DNA of 64,000 nucleotides from NCBI GenBank assembly GCA_008360955.1, contig LUCM01002856.1:132588-196587 (forward strand), written 5' to 3'. The position numbers and the translations under genes are program-made. Under the pieces are notes generated by a model, which was given only the letters and a program-made list of their open reading frames with translations, ran no database searches and was not told where the DNA came from. This DNA comes from Fasciolopsis buskii. Taxonomy: Eukaryota; Platyhelminthes; Trematoda; Plagiorchiida; Fasciolidae. Of the stretch, positions 45,101 through 58,370 are shown piece after piece (positions within the stretch are counted from its first letter, which is position 1; each line of letters starts with the position of its first letter).

Positions 45101-47918
45101 TATTTGGTTAAGTGAAAGTTGAATATTCCTCTCAGGGTGTGTACGAAGCATTTACTTAACTGTAGCCAAGTGATTTTGGGATAGACAGAGGTTGAAACGG
45201 ATGGATTTTCAAATTCGGAGCCCGTGCATATGCACATACCTCGCAGTTTTACTAGAGAGTAGTGTGTGAGGTTAGTGTTACAATGCTTCATTGACTTTAC
45301 CTCGGACTCCAACATTCATGCGAAATCCTCAGACCATCCGTTGGACTTTAAGTGGAGAAGGATAGGAAGTCAACTGATGGAAATGTTAATCGATCCTGTG
45401 ATATAAACCAATCAGGAGCAACCGTTCAAGGGAGCAACCGTGGCTATGTGGAAATCTTTCGATGGCAAACAAGGGCCTCGTTGTCACCTTGCAAGCGCAG
45501 CATGGCCAAAACTCAAAGCACGATTCCTCCAGCCAAGAGTTACAGATCGTGTGGTGAGTCCAGAACAGTCGGACCAACATAGCCATGGTAAAAAGGACAA
45601 CGAAAAAAGTGTTCAACAGTCTGTCAAATCGGCTCGAGAACGCACGACCAAACAGGGTCTGTGAACCAGGTCTTGCTTCGTTGTGCAATAAAAGTACAAA
45701 CCATCCAGTTGCCTTTTGGCTACGCTTACACTGGGAAGGGACACCGGGTTTGAGTTGCACACGCCGTTATCACACAACACACGAGTATTAAACATGTGGG
45801 CAAATAAGCCCAGGACGTTTGGTGGCTCATATACCTGAAGAAGATGTTACCCCGGGCAGTCAAAACGTTAGCAAAAATTATTCGGCCAACTGACAAGGCC
45901 ATGTTCTGTTGCTGTTAGCTGACAGATCAAACTATTATCGATCGCACGGATGTGATTCCCTTGTGAACTTCACGCACACACAAATTAAGGCTCGGATGCA
46001 ATCGAGGACAGTTTCTAGCAAAAGATGGGTAGTCACTAGCACAAAGCCGAACGCGGTAGCATCGTTGCTTTGGCAGGTAACACGTGCTAGAGTAGGCCGA
46101 CTGGGTTCGGCCGAGCAGTAGTTAGGATGTGACCATTGCAGCTGTTTAAAAAAGTGAAGCGCGGTCGGTAGCTTTGTGCTCCGATAGCCGCCCTTTCTTC
46201 ACCGGCACGAACATCGGAATTTCCAATGATTGACCCGCTTCCCGGCATGCCTCCCCTTCTACTCAGCAGTGGGTCCAGACGGACCACCTCGTCGACACGT
46301 ATGTTGTCAATCAGTTTGGAAAGAATAGCAAACTGTTCAGTCGACCGTGTGTGAAGGAAACATCTTACATTTTTGATATTCTGGTTGGTTGAGGTCTGAG
46401 GCTATTTACTGCCAAGAAAACACCTTGGGTGTTACGGATCCTTGATGTCATTGCCACTTGTGGAGTGCAGAATGAACAATGCTACTCGTTTAATGTGGCC
46501 AAAGTCACTATTCTCTCACTTTCAGACCTTTTAGAGAGAGGTGACGTTGGGAAATCGATTAAAAAGTTGTTGAGTTGTGCGACTCGTTAAGATTAATAAA
46601 CAAACGGGCATGTCTATTCTCTGAAGATCTTGACGACCCAAGGCTGCGGTAGTCTTTCGAAGAGTTCTTGAACATAATCTTTGGTAAAACGATTCCTTTC
46701 TGGAGTCTTGTACAGTCCTGAACGAATTATTCATTTCGCGAATTTTGAAAACTTTAGGACCGTTGATAAATATTCCTCATTGTGCGACCGAAAGAGTGTC
46801 ACCACACTTCGCAAGTACCACGGGAAATACTTTCCCGGGGCCAGGAGCTTCACTGATCCTACTTTTTCAAAGCTGGAGATGCCGCATACGCGTTTTTCGT
46901 CTCTTCGCATAATATTACTGACGCTCAAACTAGTAGTACATATTCAAACAACCATCAAACATTAAAATAATTCGGATCTTGATCTAGGCAAACAAAATCA
47001 GGAAAAGGACAGTGGAAAATAGAAGTCGGTGAGTGTTTATTGACATGATATTCGCACAGGTGTATTAAATGACCAAAGCTATAATTGACGGACTAATACT
47101 GCGATCACGGTGAACAGATCATATTAAGTCTACGTGGCTGGTCGATACCCAGAGTAAGTCAACTGCAGTTTAGCAAGAGAACTATTCATTGTAATAAGAA
47201 GCAAAATGTTGAATTCGTTGCCAAGTGAGCAATGTTGCAATTGTTTGATGAATAACAAAATTAAATTCTGATTCTTCGCAACCAAAATGATCCGATAAAT
47301 GAAGAATTAACTGGAAAAGAGTATGCCTACAGGATGGAAGTCTCTAGATCGACTGGATAAATGTCCTCTTAGTGGTCACAGGCTTGACTGAGTTCAGTTT
47401 CTATTCACCAAATGGGAATCGACACAGCCAAATAGTTCAGCCACGTGGACTTCGGTCATACTGGCACGCGAAAGCCACTAGCGTGTGATCGCCATAGACC
47501 TCTGTGATCGAACCAAGGGAATGGTCAGCCAATTTGGAGGCAATTATGTAACGATTTTGATACCTGAAATAGCAGCAAAGATAGTGAGTAGCCGCATGTA
47601 TTAAAATATCTCGGGCCCCGGGACTGCATAGCAAGAAGACCAAAGTAACGCGAAATCACAGTCGGATATGATTGCAAGAGCTTTTGCATATACTAATTAG
47701 TCAAAGATATAATTAGCGGTGATATACATTGAGATCCGTGGACTCTTTGGTTTCGTTGTTCGTAATCCACCCTATTCTAATTGGCTGATTAAAACTATAT
47801 TAAACTGTCATGTGACCTGCAAGTAGACTAATCACTCAAAGACCATTGAAGTGACTGAATTAAGCTTTGATTTGTCCGGTAAACCGTTTAGTTTGATCGC
47901 AATGTCCATGTTTAAACG
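42133..47918. other. No gene recognised; (TG)n at 42828-42850
   Basis: Open frames at 42415-42672, 42713-43099 and 45352-45790 (plus) have no recognised domain and no defensible splice sites. At 45836-45885 the sequence CCTGAAGAAG ... GTCAAAACGTTAGC resembles a worn ribozyme-like terminal motif as in family C. TCACGTGA is at 43876-43883. Confidence 0.3.
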
Positions 47919-47941
47919 TGTGTGTGTGTGTGTGTGTGTGT
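47919..47941. repeat. (TG)n microsatellite
   Basis: Eleven TG units. Confidence 0.95.
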
Positions 47942-49669
47942 AATATCAGCCTGTGTGAATGCTTACATTTTCGAGCAAAAAACGACGAGTAATGCGAAAC
48001 ACATTAATTCGTTATGTCCCCAAAGGTTTGAAAACGTCTATAATTCCCTCGGATAAAGTGGAGTGTGTTAACTTTTCCCTCGGATTCATGCTTTTAGAGG
48101 CGTTTCCTGCAATCGCATTGATATCCAAGCGTAAATAATCAACCACAGTTGTCACAGTTATTTTGAAGCTCGCTCTATGGGACCCTAACGAATTGTCATT
48201 TTCAACGATTTTAACTATACACGAATCACCTAGTTCAGGGTGAATGTTATCGAAATTTTGCATGGCCTTTAGACGGCAAAAGTTGCATCATTAGTCGAGG
48301 TGACATTCTCAGTGAACAGACAGAATCATGTCGGTTTAGCTGCATTTGCCCCAAATTTGACCTTAACCTCCGGGGTAGGTCAGTCTTGAAAATCTCCTTA
48401 GGATACGACCTTCGATTAATAATTTGCATCCTGCATCCCGTATACCTCCATATCGGTTCGGTTGCATATGTGTTGACGCTGGCTGATACGATCACTGGGT
48501 TTCGGCTGAGGCTGTTTTTCTCTTCGTGTACTTTTCATATCGGCCTCTCAACCCCCTTCTAGATCGTTGTCCCAGAGCAGGTTACAAATGATTTAGTTTG
48601 ATTAGTGGGACCTTGAAAATTGGTCACTGAAATGACGTTGACGTGGGAACGTCGCCAAACACGACATCATGATCCTGAACAGTTCCCGCTTGCGTCTGAT
48701 CTCAAAAATTTGACACTAACCGCTCCATCTGGTTCGTATGTGACAAGCTACACCCGATCGCCTCTATCGAAAAACTGCATGGATTGATGGCTTTGGACTG
48801 AGTTCACTAAAGAGTTCCAAAATCACCAAATTTTCTTGAGTTTTTTTTTCGCAAATTGTTGAGTTGGTCCGATTTAATGTGCCTATCGATGCAATTTGCC
48901 AGTTCCATGCTTCCAGAAACAATCCGTAAATTTCTCTTATTTGCGTGATCCAGAAAGCAAGTCTCCTCCAGTTTGGACATGTCTTTAATTCCCCTCAATG
49001 GATATTAATTAAGCAAGATCGCACATCTTTATGACAAATACGGGGTTAATAAATTCGTTTGGAAAGTTTTATTCGAGTTTGACACGAACAGCTTTCGTGG
49101 CAAACTTTACACAAGGACTTTGTAGATAACATTTCTTCTGCCATCCTTTGGTTTCGAGATGAGTCATATAATTTGATGGGTTGTGGGCTCGAGTAGTCTC
49201 CCAGTTGTTTCCGGTGCGTCTTTTGCCCATGGATGTTCCAGTTTTGTTGGGTTTTGCCCTTCGAATTTGTCCTTTCCCGCTTTACCATCTAAGGTCATTC
49301 TAATGAAGTTTCTTGGGTATCCTTTTGGTTGAGGTAGGTTCCTTCAATGTTTGCCAGTTCCTTTGTTGCACCGTGTTGAACAGTGTTCACATGCAAGATA
49401 TCCTGTGAACTTTAGGGTAGTTCCTGACACTCACATTAAGCTACTGACCGCTGATGACACTGACAATGTGAAGAGAAACACGGTCTCCCAACCTCCCTTA
49501 CAACCTAGCTTGAAAACTGACACCTACCTGTCCATTCGCGCTCATAACTATGGACGTACGCAGCCACACATTTAACTACATGTGAACGAAGGACACATTT
49601 CACACATCCGTACATAGACGAACAACCTTCGATACCAGTTAACATGTATCATTCCAGATTACGCGACTG
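47942..49669. other. No gene recognised
   Basis: Only short open frames with no known motif or repeat match. Confidence 0.4.
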
Positions 49670-49815
49670 TAAACACTGCCTTGAGAAAGGCTATCCAAGG
49701 TAACCGAAACTTCTGCTAGATACACTGTCTTACGACAACGCACTGCGTTACTGACTTTGAACAACTGCATACATAAAATCATCACATGAACATCGACTTT
49801 TCGATACATTTCGGA
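49670..49815 (+). repeat. Family C repeat, diverged unit
   Basis: CCTTGAGAAAGGCTATCCAAGGTAACCGAAAC keeps the order TTGAGAAA, stem, CGAAAC, although the stem bases differ from other copies (GGCTATC/GGTAACC), which partly preserves pairing. The tail has CGACTTTTCGATACATTTCGGACC. Confidence 0.7.
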
Positions 49816-50259
49816 CCGAGCGAGGTCCGGATTCGTCAATTTCATTGTGACCTTCGTATCTGGTCTCTAGAGTTCCTTTCCACTCGTCGGTCCAGCAAAG
49901 GAAATTTCTTGTTCTTTTCCTTTTCTGCGATGGATCGGATCCCGTGGAAAATCGTACTGATTGTAATTTCTGCTTCTTTGATATCCCAGAGCTTCATAGT
50001 AATATGAAATTTTATCAACATCTCTGATCCAATTTTACTGATTTTAATTTGGGTATTGCAACTTTTTCGAAGGCTCGCATGCAGCCTCTGAAAAGCATCC
50101 GGTTATTGGTGGCCCAGTTGTTTGGTTACAAATGCCCCGTCATATTAGAAGTACGTGCACATAAACAGATTAATGATGGTTCTAATGGATTTTCGGAGTG
50201 GTGCTCCGGGTAATGATATGCAAGCATGATCTTCGCCAATTTGAAGCCATCACGAACTA

Positions 50260-50412
50260 CCGGCTGTGGCCAATCGGGCGAGGTCGTGGCATTTGGACGT
50301 GAGGGTCGCGGGATCGAATTCCCCCACCTCCGGTCGACTTCCCCACTGTCAGCCGTGGTCCCCCTCCCGAAAGATGATGTGCATTCGTGAATAAAGGAAG
50401 TAAAAAGATAAA
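50260..50412 (+). mobile_element. tRNA-derived SINE, copy 4
   Basis: CCGGCTGTGGCCAATCGGGCG, B-box variant GGATCGAATTCC, CACCTCCGG, CGACTTCCCCACTGTCAGC, tail GAATAAAGGAAG. The B-box mutation and small deletions in the body indicate an older copy. It lies 76 bp before a family A copy. Confidence 0.85.
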
Positions 50413-50487
50413 GGAGAGTTTCTCGCTAGAATATCATTTGAATCGTTAGGAGTGTGAATCAGTTTAAGCATTACATGATGATTCGTC

Positions 50488-50602
50488 GAAGAGTGCCGAG
50501 TGCGCATACCAGACGAGCGGCAATAACCGTGAAACCGTTCTTGTGCTTTCGGGGTACTTTTCTTCATCCATCCGTATGCGAAAACATACTACTAAGAAGA
50601 AA
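50488..50602 (+). repeat. Family A repeat, decayed hammerhead
   Basis: Stem I side CGCATAC, core CAGACGA (50510-50516, U4 lost), stem II GCGG/CCGT around CAATAA, GAA, ACC/GTT, then C at 50540 followed by TTGTGC, then TTCATCCATCCGTATGCG and AACATACTACTAAG. The core mutation should abolish cleavage. Confidence 0.7.
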
Positions 50603-51376
50603 GACCAAGTTGGAGTACTCTGGTGTTTTCATAATCTATATGGTGCCCCTCCGCTATGGTATGCCGAGCGATAGCTGAATCACGCTCAAGTTTTGATAGG
50701 CCTGCGCTTTTCTTTTTTTCTGTGTCCTGTTATCCGTGTTTTGTTTTTTACTACAGCAGTTACTCCCATCGAAATTCCCATCATTTATGATGCATCTTCG
50801 AAGCCAATCGAAGCAAACTCTCAAAAACTTGACCCACTTGCACCAAGACTGAGGATATCGGTCTGATAGAACTTAAACTTTGTTGTGTTTGTGTCATTGT
50901 GACTCATCATCATCAACGTTCATCGTTAAGCCGCATGACAAGCCCCATTGACCGCTGTCTTTCTGCCAGAGTTACACGTTGATATAAGGAGAATGACTAC
51001 GGAAGGCAGAAAAGCAGTGGACCTACAAAGGCAGAGGAAAAGAAAGAATGCCTCGGTAACCAAAATAAAGAATGCAGCATATTGTTCGATGCTATAGCCT
51101 TCAGTGTCTCTATCCAGCTGACTGGCCGGTTTTATGGGCTCAGTGATTCAAACCCTCTAAGAGTTAAGAGACAATGCCTTAAAGCGTTTTTTTAATTCTA
51201 CCCAGCTCCTGTTGATAGCACCTTTATTTATCAGAAACTGTAAAACGAGAGTAAAACGACAAACACGATGCGACTTCTCTAAGGTGATACGTTTTTGTAC
51301 TGATTCAATAATTTCACCCCGACCATTCTCCCGTGGACACCACTGCGTAATTTTTGTGCGTTCATACAAGCACAGG
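50603..51376. other. No gene recognised
   Basis: Nothing supportable seen. Confidence 0.4.
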
Positions 51377-51393
51377 CACACACACACACACAC
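51377..51393. repeat. (CA)n microsatellite
   Basis: Eight CA units followed by CCCC. Confidence 0.9.
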
Positions 51394-51454
51394 CCCAGAT
51401 ACTGTGAAATCTTATTTCCTCTTCGTACCAACTAGAATGCCTGTCAGAAGTATG

Positions 51455-51550
51455 AAGTTAATAATATAACGTTGTTGGTAGATAGAATTCGCCAACGTTT
51501 CGACTGTCGTGGTGGTCTTTCTCATTACAAGTCTTACAATCAAATAACTG
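51455..51550 (-). repeat. Family C repeat, minus-strand unit
   Basis: On minus: AATGAGAAAGACCACCACGACAGTCGAAACGTTGGCG followed by TCTATCTACCAACAACG. Same signature as the other units; opposite orientation to 36669. Confidence 0.75.
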
Positions 51551-51680
51551 AGGGAACGTTCACATGCCAACAGATGTAAGACTTTACGACCATAGTTCAT
51601 TATTGTGTAAGCATTGTGAATTAATGTAATAGATGGGCTTGGTTCATATGTGTACAGTGACCACTAGACCTTTTCCCTTA

Positions 51681-51851
51681 ATCTTTTATTTCCTTTTATT
51701 AGTGGAATAACATTATACAACATTTCTCAGGAAGGAGGCCGAGACTGACAGTGAGCTGCCAGGTGGGGAAGTCGGCTGGCGGTGGGGGGATTCGAACCCG
51801 TGACCCTCACGTTCAAATGCCACGACCTCGCCCGATTGGCCACAGCCGGCC
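51681..51851 (-). mobile_element. tRNA-derived SINE, copy 5
   Basis: On minus: GCCGGCTGTGGCCAATCGGG, GGTCACGGGTTCGAATCCCC, CAGCCGAC, CTTCCCCACCTGGCAGC, and an A-rich tail ending AATAAAAGG. The B-box is intact. It is the only copy of five on this strand. Confidence 0.85.
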
Positions 51852-54640
51852 AACAAGTAACCAAGATCAGCGGTAGAATGTCGCTTGTAGTCTACGAAAT
51901 TATAAGTTTTCTATCATTTGAGTATTCGGCAGCCGCGATCGTGGCTTTGTTCTCGCAACTGATAAAACGTTCACCGCGATTGCGGACACCCGTGAGACGA
52001 GTGGCCAGATTGAGACTTATCCGTTGTCTGTGATTTCCTTGCCTAATCAAGACTGTTTCAGCATGATAAATTTCGCATATTCATCTTGCTTTTTTTCGGG
52101 GGATATGGCTATAAGGTTGTTGACCTTCTCCAATAAAATGAAATTTTCTTTAATTGTGTTACAAGATTCCGAGGTTCACTAGGACCGGAACGTCGGTGAC
52201 CTACGGATCAACCTACGCTCTCGTCGATCACATTTGTTGGTAATCCACTTTCTTGTTGGTCCAGTGAATAGTGACGGTAAAATTGGCAAATATGGATTTT
52301 TGACGGCACTCCTTGAGTTTCAGACAAGTGTGTGTCTGTGTACCAAAGTCGATTAACTTTACGTTATTCCGGTGCAATAAACGTTATCAAATTCATTGAA
52401 GATGATACGGGACAACTTCATCGCGACGGATTTCGCGTGAATTCAAACGAATCACCGTAAATAATGAAAACTGATTAGGTTGCCAGAAGAAGTACATGGC
52501 TAGAACTGGCAACGAGGAAGTGAGAAACCAAGTATCCTAACGGGAATCCAGTCCACTGCGAACCAAGTTGATAAATTCTACTTTTGTTAAGAACACAGTG
52601 GCTAAGTAAACGCTACTTCTTGCACAATAGTCAAACATGGGATGCGTGCCCGGATATGCACGATTTTTCGTGGCGTTATAACCATATGTCGTAATTCCTC
52701 GGCTTTGTTACGAAATCAAACCAGCCTCATTGGTTCTCTAGACCGTTAGAGCTAATTCTCGGGCATATTGTTTTATCTGCTAGCCGCTACTTGACCTCGG
52801 TCATAAGATGCCTAATAATCAACTAGTCGGTGTTCTCTTGCTCAGGTTTTGCCACCGGAAGATCGATTATGATTGGTCAAAGAAATGAAAATATTCGTCG
52901 GTAGATTTTCCCAAAATATTTTCATATTTCTATGTTATTTTATCTCGGAAAACGCGGTGAAGTTTTCACATGAAATATCTTGTCTAATAGTTGAATATGC
53001 AATGCCCTGAAACGGCCCCAAAGTTCGTGTGCGTCAGTAGTTCATCAACCCCAAAAGTAGCCAGTCCACGGCCGAAGAAGCACGTAATGCGTAAGTAAAG
53101 TCAGAAATGAAGACTCACGACCAAGTGGTCTGCGGCTTTGAATGATTTAACCGGATGTATGCAAGTTGATTCAAACACAATCACACTTAAAACCACGCAT
53201 TTCGGTAACCATAAAATCGGTACGGGCAGTTAAAATCTAGTGGAAATTACCATAGGTTGGCAGCGACCTCGTACAAGTGGAATTCAGTCCTGGTGTTCGA
53301 GAGGTCTACGCATGTAGATGGTCAACAGTAAAAGGTACTAAAAGAGACGGAGTGAATAAAGCTGAAACTTTGCAGAATTACACACTAACTGCGTAACAAC
53401 CCGCGATAACAGACATGCACACGCACGACTATGTTGAGGTCGAAATAATACAGTTTTTACGAGCCAATAACAGCTCTGTTTATGCTTAAAACTTCCCGTG
53501 ATCGGATTGAATACCGGTCGGATGTGGCTGGTGGACAAAATACCGATCATCAATCAACGATACACGATCTAAATTACGGATAATTCAGAGATAAATTCGG
53601 GCAGTTGCCAAACAGACGGGATGTGGACGGCGAGAAGGAAATGCGGAACACGCGCATACTGACAAATCAATGAGTTTACACTTCGGGAAATTCGATAAAC
53701 TTACGTTACGTTTGTAACAGAAAAAGTATTGTTTTCAGTAGTCCGGTTGGCGAATTCCCTTAACTGAATGACAAAAAACCGTTGATTGAGAACAAATAGA
53801 AAAATAGGCATTGTGATAAGTCTACGTGCAAACCTCGTGACGCATTTCGGTACAACTTCGGTTTCGGCTACAACCATGACCAACCAATCAGAATCGTGGT
53901 GGAGTTGAAAAAACTGACATTCAACGACGAACACAGATCCACGGTTCTTATGACAACGATATTTTTGTTTAGTTGATTTCCGGTTGTCGATTTCTCCCTG
54001 TTGCCTTCAAATGCATAATCTGAGTTGAAGTCATTCTAGTACGGAGCGGTGATTCGTGTCCATGCGTTATTACCGCTGTTCGCGGTTGGCACCACCAGTT
54101 CGAGCATAAGCAATGTGAGAATGAAAGTGCAACCGGGTGAAATGGAAAGCAGAATTGGAATACGAAGGGTACAAGAAGATTGGTACGTCAGAACGATATA
54201 AACGTTGCCCTACTGGCTAGGGAAACAAAGGAGCTTGGACGATGTTGCATTGCTCTAAAAGTTAAATTGCGATGGGTCTAAATGTCATAATCAACGGCCC
54301 GACTGGAATAAATTTCAAAAACTAGTTTGGTGATTTGCTCACAAATACCAAACTGTCCGGTTGAGATCAACATTCGCATAGGTAACAAGCAAACCAAAAG
54401 AGCAATATTTGCACCAATCAATGGAATCGTTATCAAAAACGTACTTCAAAAATTGATTTTAGGTTACGTACCAGTGAGAAGTTATTTGGAAAAAAAACAG
54501 ATCGATTTGAAGAATTTGCGAACTGGACAAAGAAAAGCAAAACAGTCTGTTCAGGATTTTCGAGAAACCACTTAAAGTCTACCCCAATGTCATGAGTACA
54601 TCTCATTTCATGTGTGTAAGATACCTCGACTAGTAGATTA
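51852..54640. other. No gene recognised
   Basis: Stop-rich; the open frames present have no known motif and no repeat family is recognised. Confidence 0.4.
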
Positions 54641-54679
54641 TTATATATATATATATATATATTATACATATATATATAA
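54641..54679. repeat. (AT)n tract, possible RTE 3' tail
   Basis: Interrupted AT/TAT run. It lies at the 3' end of the minus-strand RTE, and RTE elements commonly end in short tandem repeats, so it may be the element's own tail. Confidence 0.7.
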
Positions 54680-57600
54680 CGCACCGGCTTGAGAACAATC
54701 ATTGTGCCAAAGCACCCATACTACTAATAGTGTCACTGGAATAAAATAATAAGGAAGTAAAAATAATTAACTTTAACAAAAGAATTATTTCTTTTGTTTT
54801 TCGGTTGTTTTCGGTGTTCACCTGAGGGGAACTACTTCTACAGACACAGACAGGCCACACAGCATATGTGCCGCTGACCTCGGTTCTGAGCCATGCTTTT
54901 AGCGTCTCCAACCAACAACAATTCTCATCTCTTGAGCCCCAACCACGAAGGCGGGAAGCGCCAACCGAGGCCAAACTCGAAGCTAACTTCTTTATACATT
55001 TACGCCAAGTCATTGCCTGATCGCGCGTCACTTCTTCCGGCTCCCCGCTGCAGGAGCAAAAAGACCATGAAAAGGTAGACCAGGGGCAGGCATATGCAAC
55101 ACGTGTTTAAGCCACCGAAGACGATGTAGTGTGATGATCTCAGTCAGAGGACGATTTCCTGCACTCAACACACGAAGATGTACCTCGTCGCTGTTCACCC
55201 GATGTTCCCACCTGGCACGAGTAATGCTTCGGTGGTCAAAAATAGAAAGTCGCCGAGCATCCTAAACGCAGATGGGCCAAGTCTCGAATGTATAAAGAAG
55301 AACACTACGAACTGTGGTATTTCACATGGTGGCGCAACAAGTGTGGTGGGTTCGCAAAGTTGTTCTGATTTCCGCAATTTGTGATGTGAATTCCTCCCCA
55401 ACACCCCCGTCATGTTTGAACAGGCTACCGAGGTTCAAGAATCTATTGACCATCTCTAAGCGATCATCACAAAGGATGAGTGCAAGTACAGGCTCTTGCA
55501 ATTCTTAATGAAGCACATAGCGCACCTTGAAGCTCAATCATCAAGCTGTCTAAATCGCGTTAAATTGAATGTACATTGTCATTCAGCAAGACGATATCAT
55601 CGGCAAAGTCTAAGTCCAAAACTCTGTCTCGTGAAAAGAGTTCACCTCCGTCTAAAAGACCAGATACAAGGTCTTGTAGAACATCGTCTGTGACAATGTT
55701 GAAAAAAATGAGGATAAAGCAGTCTTGCTATATTCTACTGGAGACAGCGAGGCATGATTAAAAGTGGTCATAAGATCCTACCCGACCTGAGGTATGAAGA
55801 TAAAATTCTTTGAAGGCAGATGCGTACTTCTAAGGTGGTCCATTTTTCAACAACCGCTGCCGTAGTTCAGACCAATCAACAGAGTCAAAGGCTGGGTGAA
55901 TGTCCAAGAACAGGATGATGGCTGTTCTGTTGAAAGTAGGAAAGTGCTGAAATGGCTAACGGAAGGTCAGTATTTGATTGAAGTATCCACGACCAGGCGG
56001 AAACCCAACCTATTACTCATCAGTTTGCGGTTGACATGCGTTATACAACTTGCAAAGAATAACGGACGCAAGCAGCGGTGACGTTATTGGAATTAGGCGG
56101 ATACCTTTATGGTTAGCATGGTCATTGCGCAAGTCCGTTTCGAAGAGGGGATAACAGTCGGCTGCGCTCACGAGAAGGGAATTTCCTCGGTGTACCAGAG
56201 CTTCTGGAAATAAACTGAACTTCTTTGACCAGTTTTATTCCTTCATATCCAGTTAGAGCTGGGGAAAGCCCATCGTAGCCATGTGCTTATTGACTTCCTC
56301 AGAGTCGGGTTTTACCAAAGATCTCAGCGTCAGTTGGTGGATCTTTTGAAATAAGCCATCAGAAGCTTCCGGAATAGCTGCGGGAGAGTGCTCGCGCTTC
56401 GAACTAACAGTGTGGACGCAGCGCTACTATTGTGTTTTGACAGTGCTCCGTCCCAGTGTACAAGACGCGCTGCAGGTTGCTGGATAGAGGATCGCAGCTT
56501 CACAGATTCCCTTCGCTCACACCAAATGCTTTCCTACCGGCAGTTTGACAACTGAAACTGTCTTGCGGTTTTAGTTTTTCCATAGCGGCAGCATGTTTCA
56601 TCTCCGGAAGCGTCAGATCATCAGATCACCAAATCTTGCGATCCCTACGCATGTTTCCAATGAGTTCACGCCTCGTTACGAGCCATGCGTCTCTGAATAC
56701 TCGCTACCAGCCGGGATAGACTGGCGTAATCGCATCCAAGAGAGGTGTAGAGACTCAGCAAAAATCCAGCGCGTCACAATACGACGAGTCAGGCTGCAAT
56801 TCACCAAGCCAGCAAAATGTGAGGCATCTTTGATAGGCGTCCAGTGCTCATTGATGTTTTGAGGTGGAAGAAATCGTAGCTTTTCAGGCAGTGCGGTTCG
56901 ATTGGACTGATAGACCAGTCAGATTAGGACAGGTTTGGTTGCATTCTACCCGAACGCTAAAAAAAACAACATGCGTTCTGAGCGCCCACCAAATCACATG
57001 GACAGCTTAGTGCATATTATTGCGTGGTCACAGTTGAGGGTGTGTTCCAGTACGACAGGGAGTCTTGTAGACAGTGCCACCAACTGTAGCTAATAGGGCG
57101 GTGGTCGATTTGGGTCCACCGCTGACTGGAATAGGGCAGAGGCCAGGTGGTGTACCGGCGATTAGAATGTTCGAGGCTTGTGCTAACGAGAAACAATTGA
57201 TCGTCTGAACACAAGCCCAGAAACCGTTACCCGTTTTCAGAACGACTGGAATCGAGACCAGAGGAGCCTCCTAGATGTGCCTGGTTCGCGGATAGCCGAC
57301 CTACCTTAACACTCATGTCCCTATCAAAATCACGAAGTTACCGCGCCTTGATAAGCGTCAGTATCCTTGACTGTATCTGGACTGCAGTCTTTTGGCGCGT
57401 ACGCTAAGACAACAAATAAGTTGTATATATCTGGGCAACCGCTATTTACTTTGCATGAACCTCTCAGTGAGGTAGCACACACTCAGTCCTCTAACTGAGA
57501 TCCACACGAATGACAACAACAGCAGAATCCGCAGTCTGATTAACCCATAAATTGGCAGGTGGAAGTTTACGGAAGGACTAGATGGGGATGTCAGTTGGAT

Positions 57601-58370
57601 ATCTGAGCTGGGGTCTTGGATGCGGACGTCTCGGATACAACACACACGTCGATGGCTAGAGTTTCCAGTACACCAGCTAAACACTCCTGTTGACCTATAC
57701 ATGTCAGTATTCGGACATTGAATGTGGCTAGTTTGAAGGGGCATACAGAATGAAGAAGTGCATTGGCCGACGGAAGCGGGTTCGGTGAAATTTGGATGCT
57801 ACCTGGGAGAGACTGCGAGAGAATAGGAACATGACTTATTCCATTGACACTATCACTGGCTGTCTTGGCCGACTGCGGTTCTCGAATAATGTAAAGAAAT
57901 AGGATGAGAAGAAAAGGAATGACACGAATTCGTAGATGAACAGACGTTTATATATGGTGAATGGTCACTTTTGCAAGTGAGAAAACAGCCGGAGACGTTC
58001 GTTCGTTGGCCAGTCATATTCATGTTTGTGTGCATTGTGTGGGTTGTTGTACTACTCGGTCACCCTGTCCAGAGTAGGCCTTTCTATTCGAGGTTGCACC
58101 TCTAGCCTTTGCGCAGCCAAGCACTTACGGCGAGGCAGTAGAATCATTCCAGACGAGCCGATGACCGGTTGATCGGTTCATACGCCTGTTCTGGGTAACC
58201 CTGCTGGGTCAGTGTTATTTTTCCGAGAGATCGCTTGCCAGGTGAAAAGCCATCACGTCCTCGGCCCTGCCTCTGTTTGTCTTCGGCAACTTATTCGGTG
58301 GTCTTGAGCCTACTCTATTCACGGTCAACCACCTGGATGGTGGACTTTTCCTTACCTGCAACCCAGGGAC
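54680..58370 (-). mobile_element. RTE-type non-LTR retrotransposon, nearly full length, inactive
   Basis: Reading from high to low coordinates. A 5' region of about 500 nt. An AP-endonuclease part with VCCIRDVRIQDPSSDIQLTS (about 57570-57655) and WTQIDHRPISYSW (about 57090-57130), the latter matching the TQIDHI endonuclease motif. The RT core with LDFADDIVLL at 55584-55613, holding the catalytic Asp pair, preceded by FFNIVTDDVLQDLVSGLL (about 55655-55710). A C-terminal piece with SRLRGWGSRDENCCWLETL (about 54900-54960), matching RLPGWGPRDYRHQWLETL. Order and spacing fit one element of about 3.6 kb. Many stops and frame changes show it is dead. One protein would nick DNA and copy its RNA at the target. 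Confidence 0.85.
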
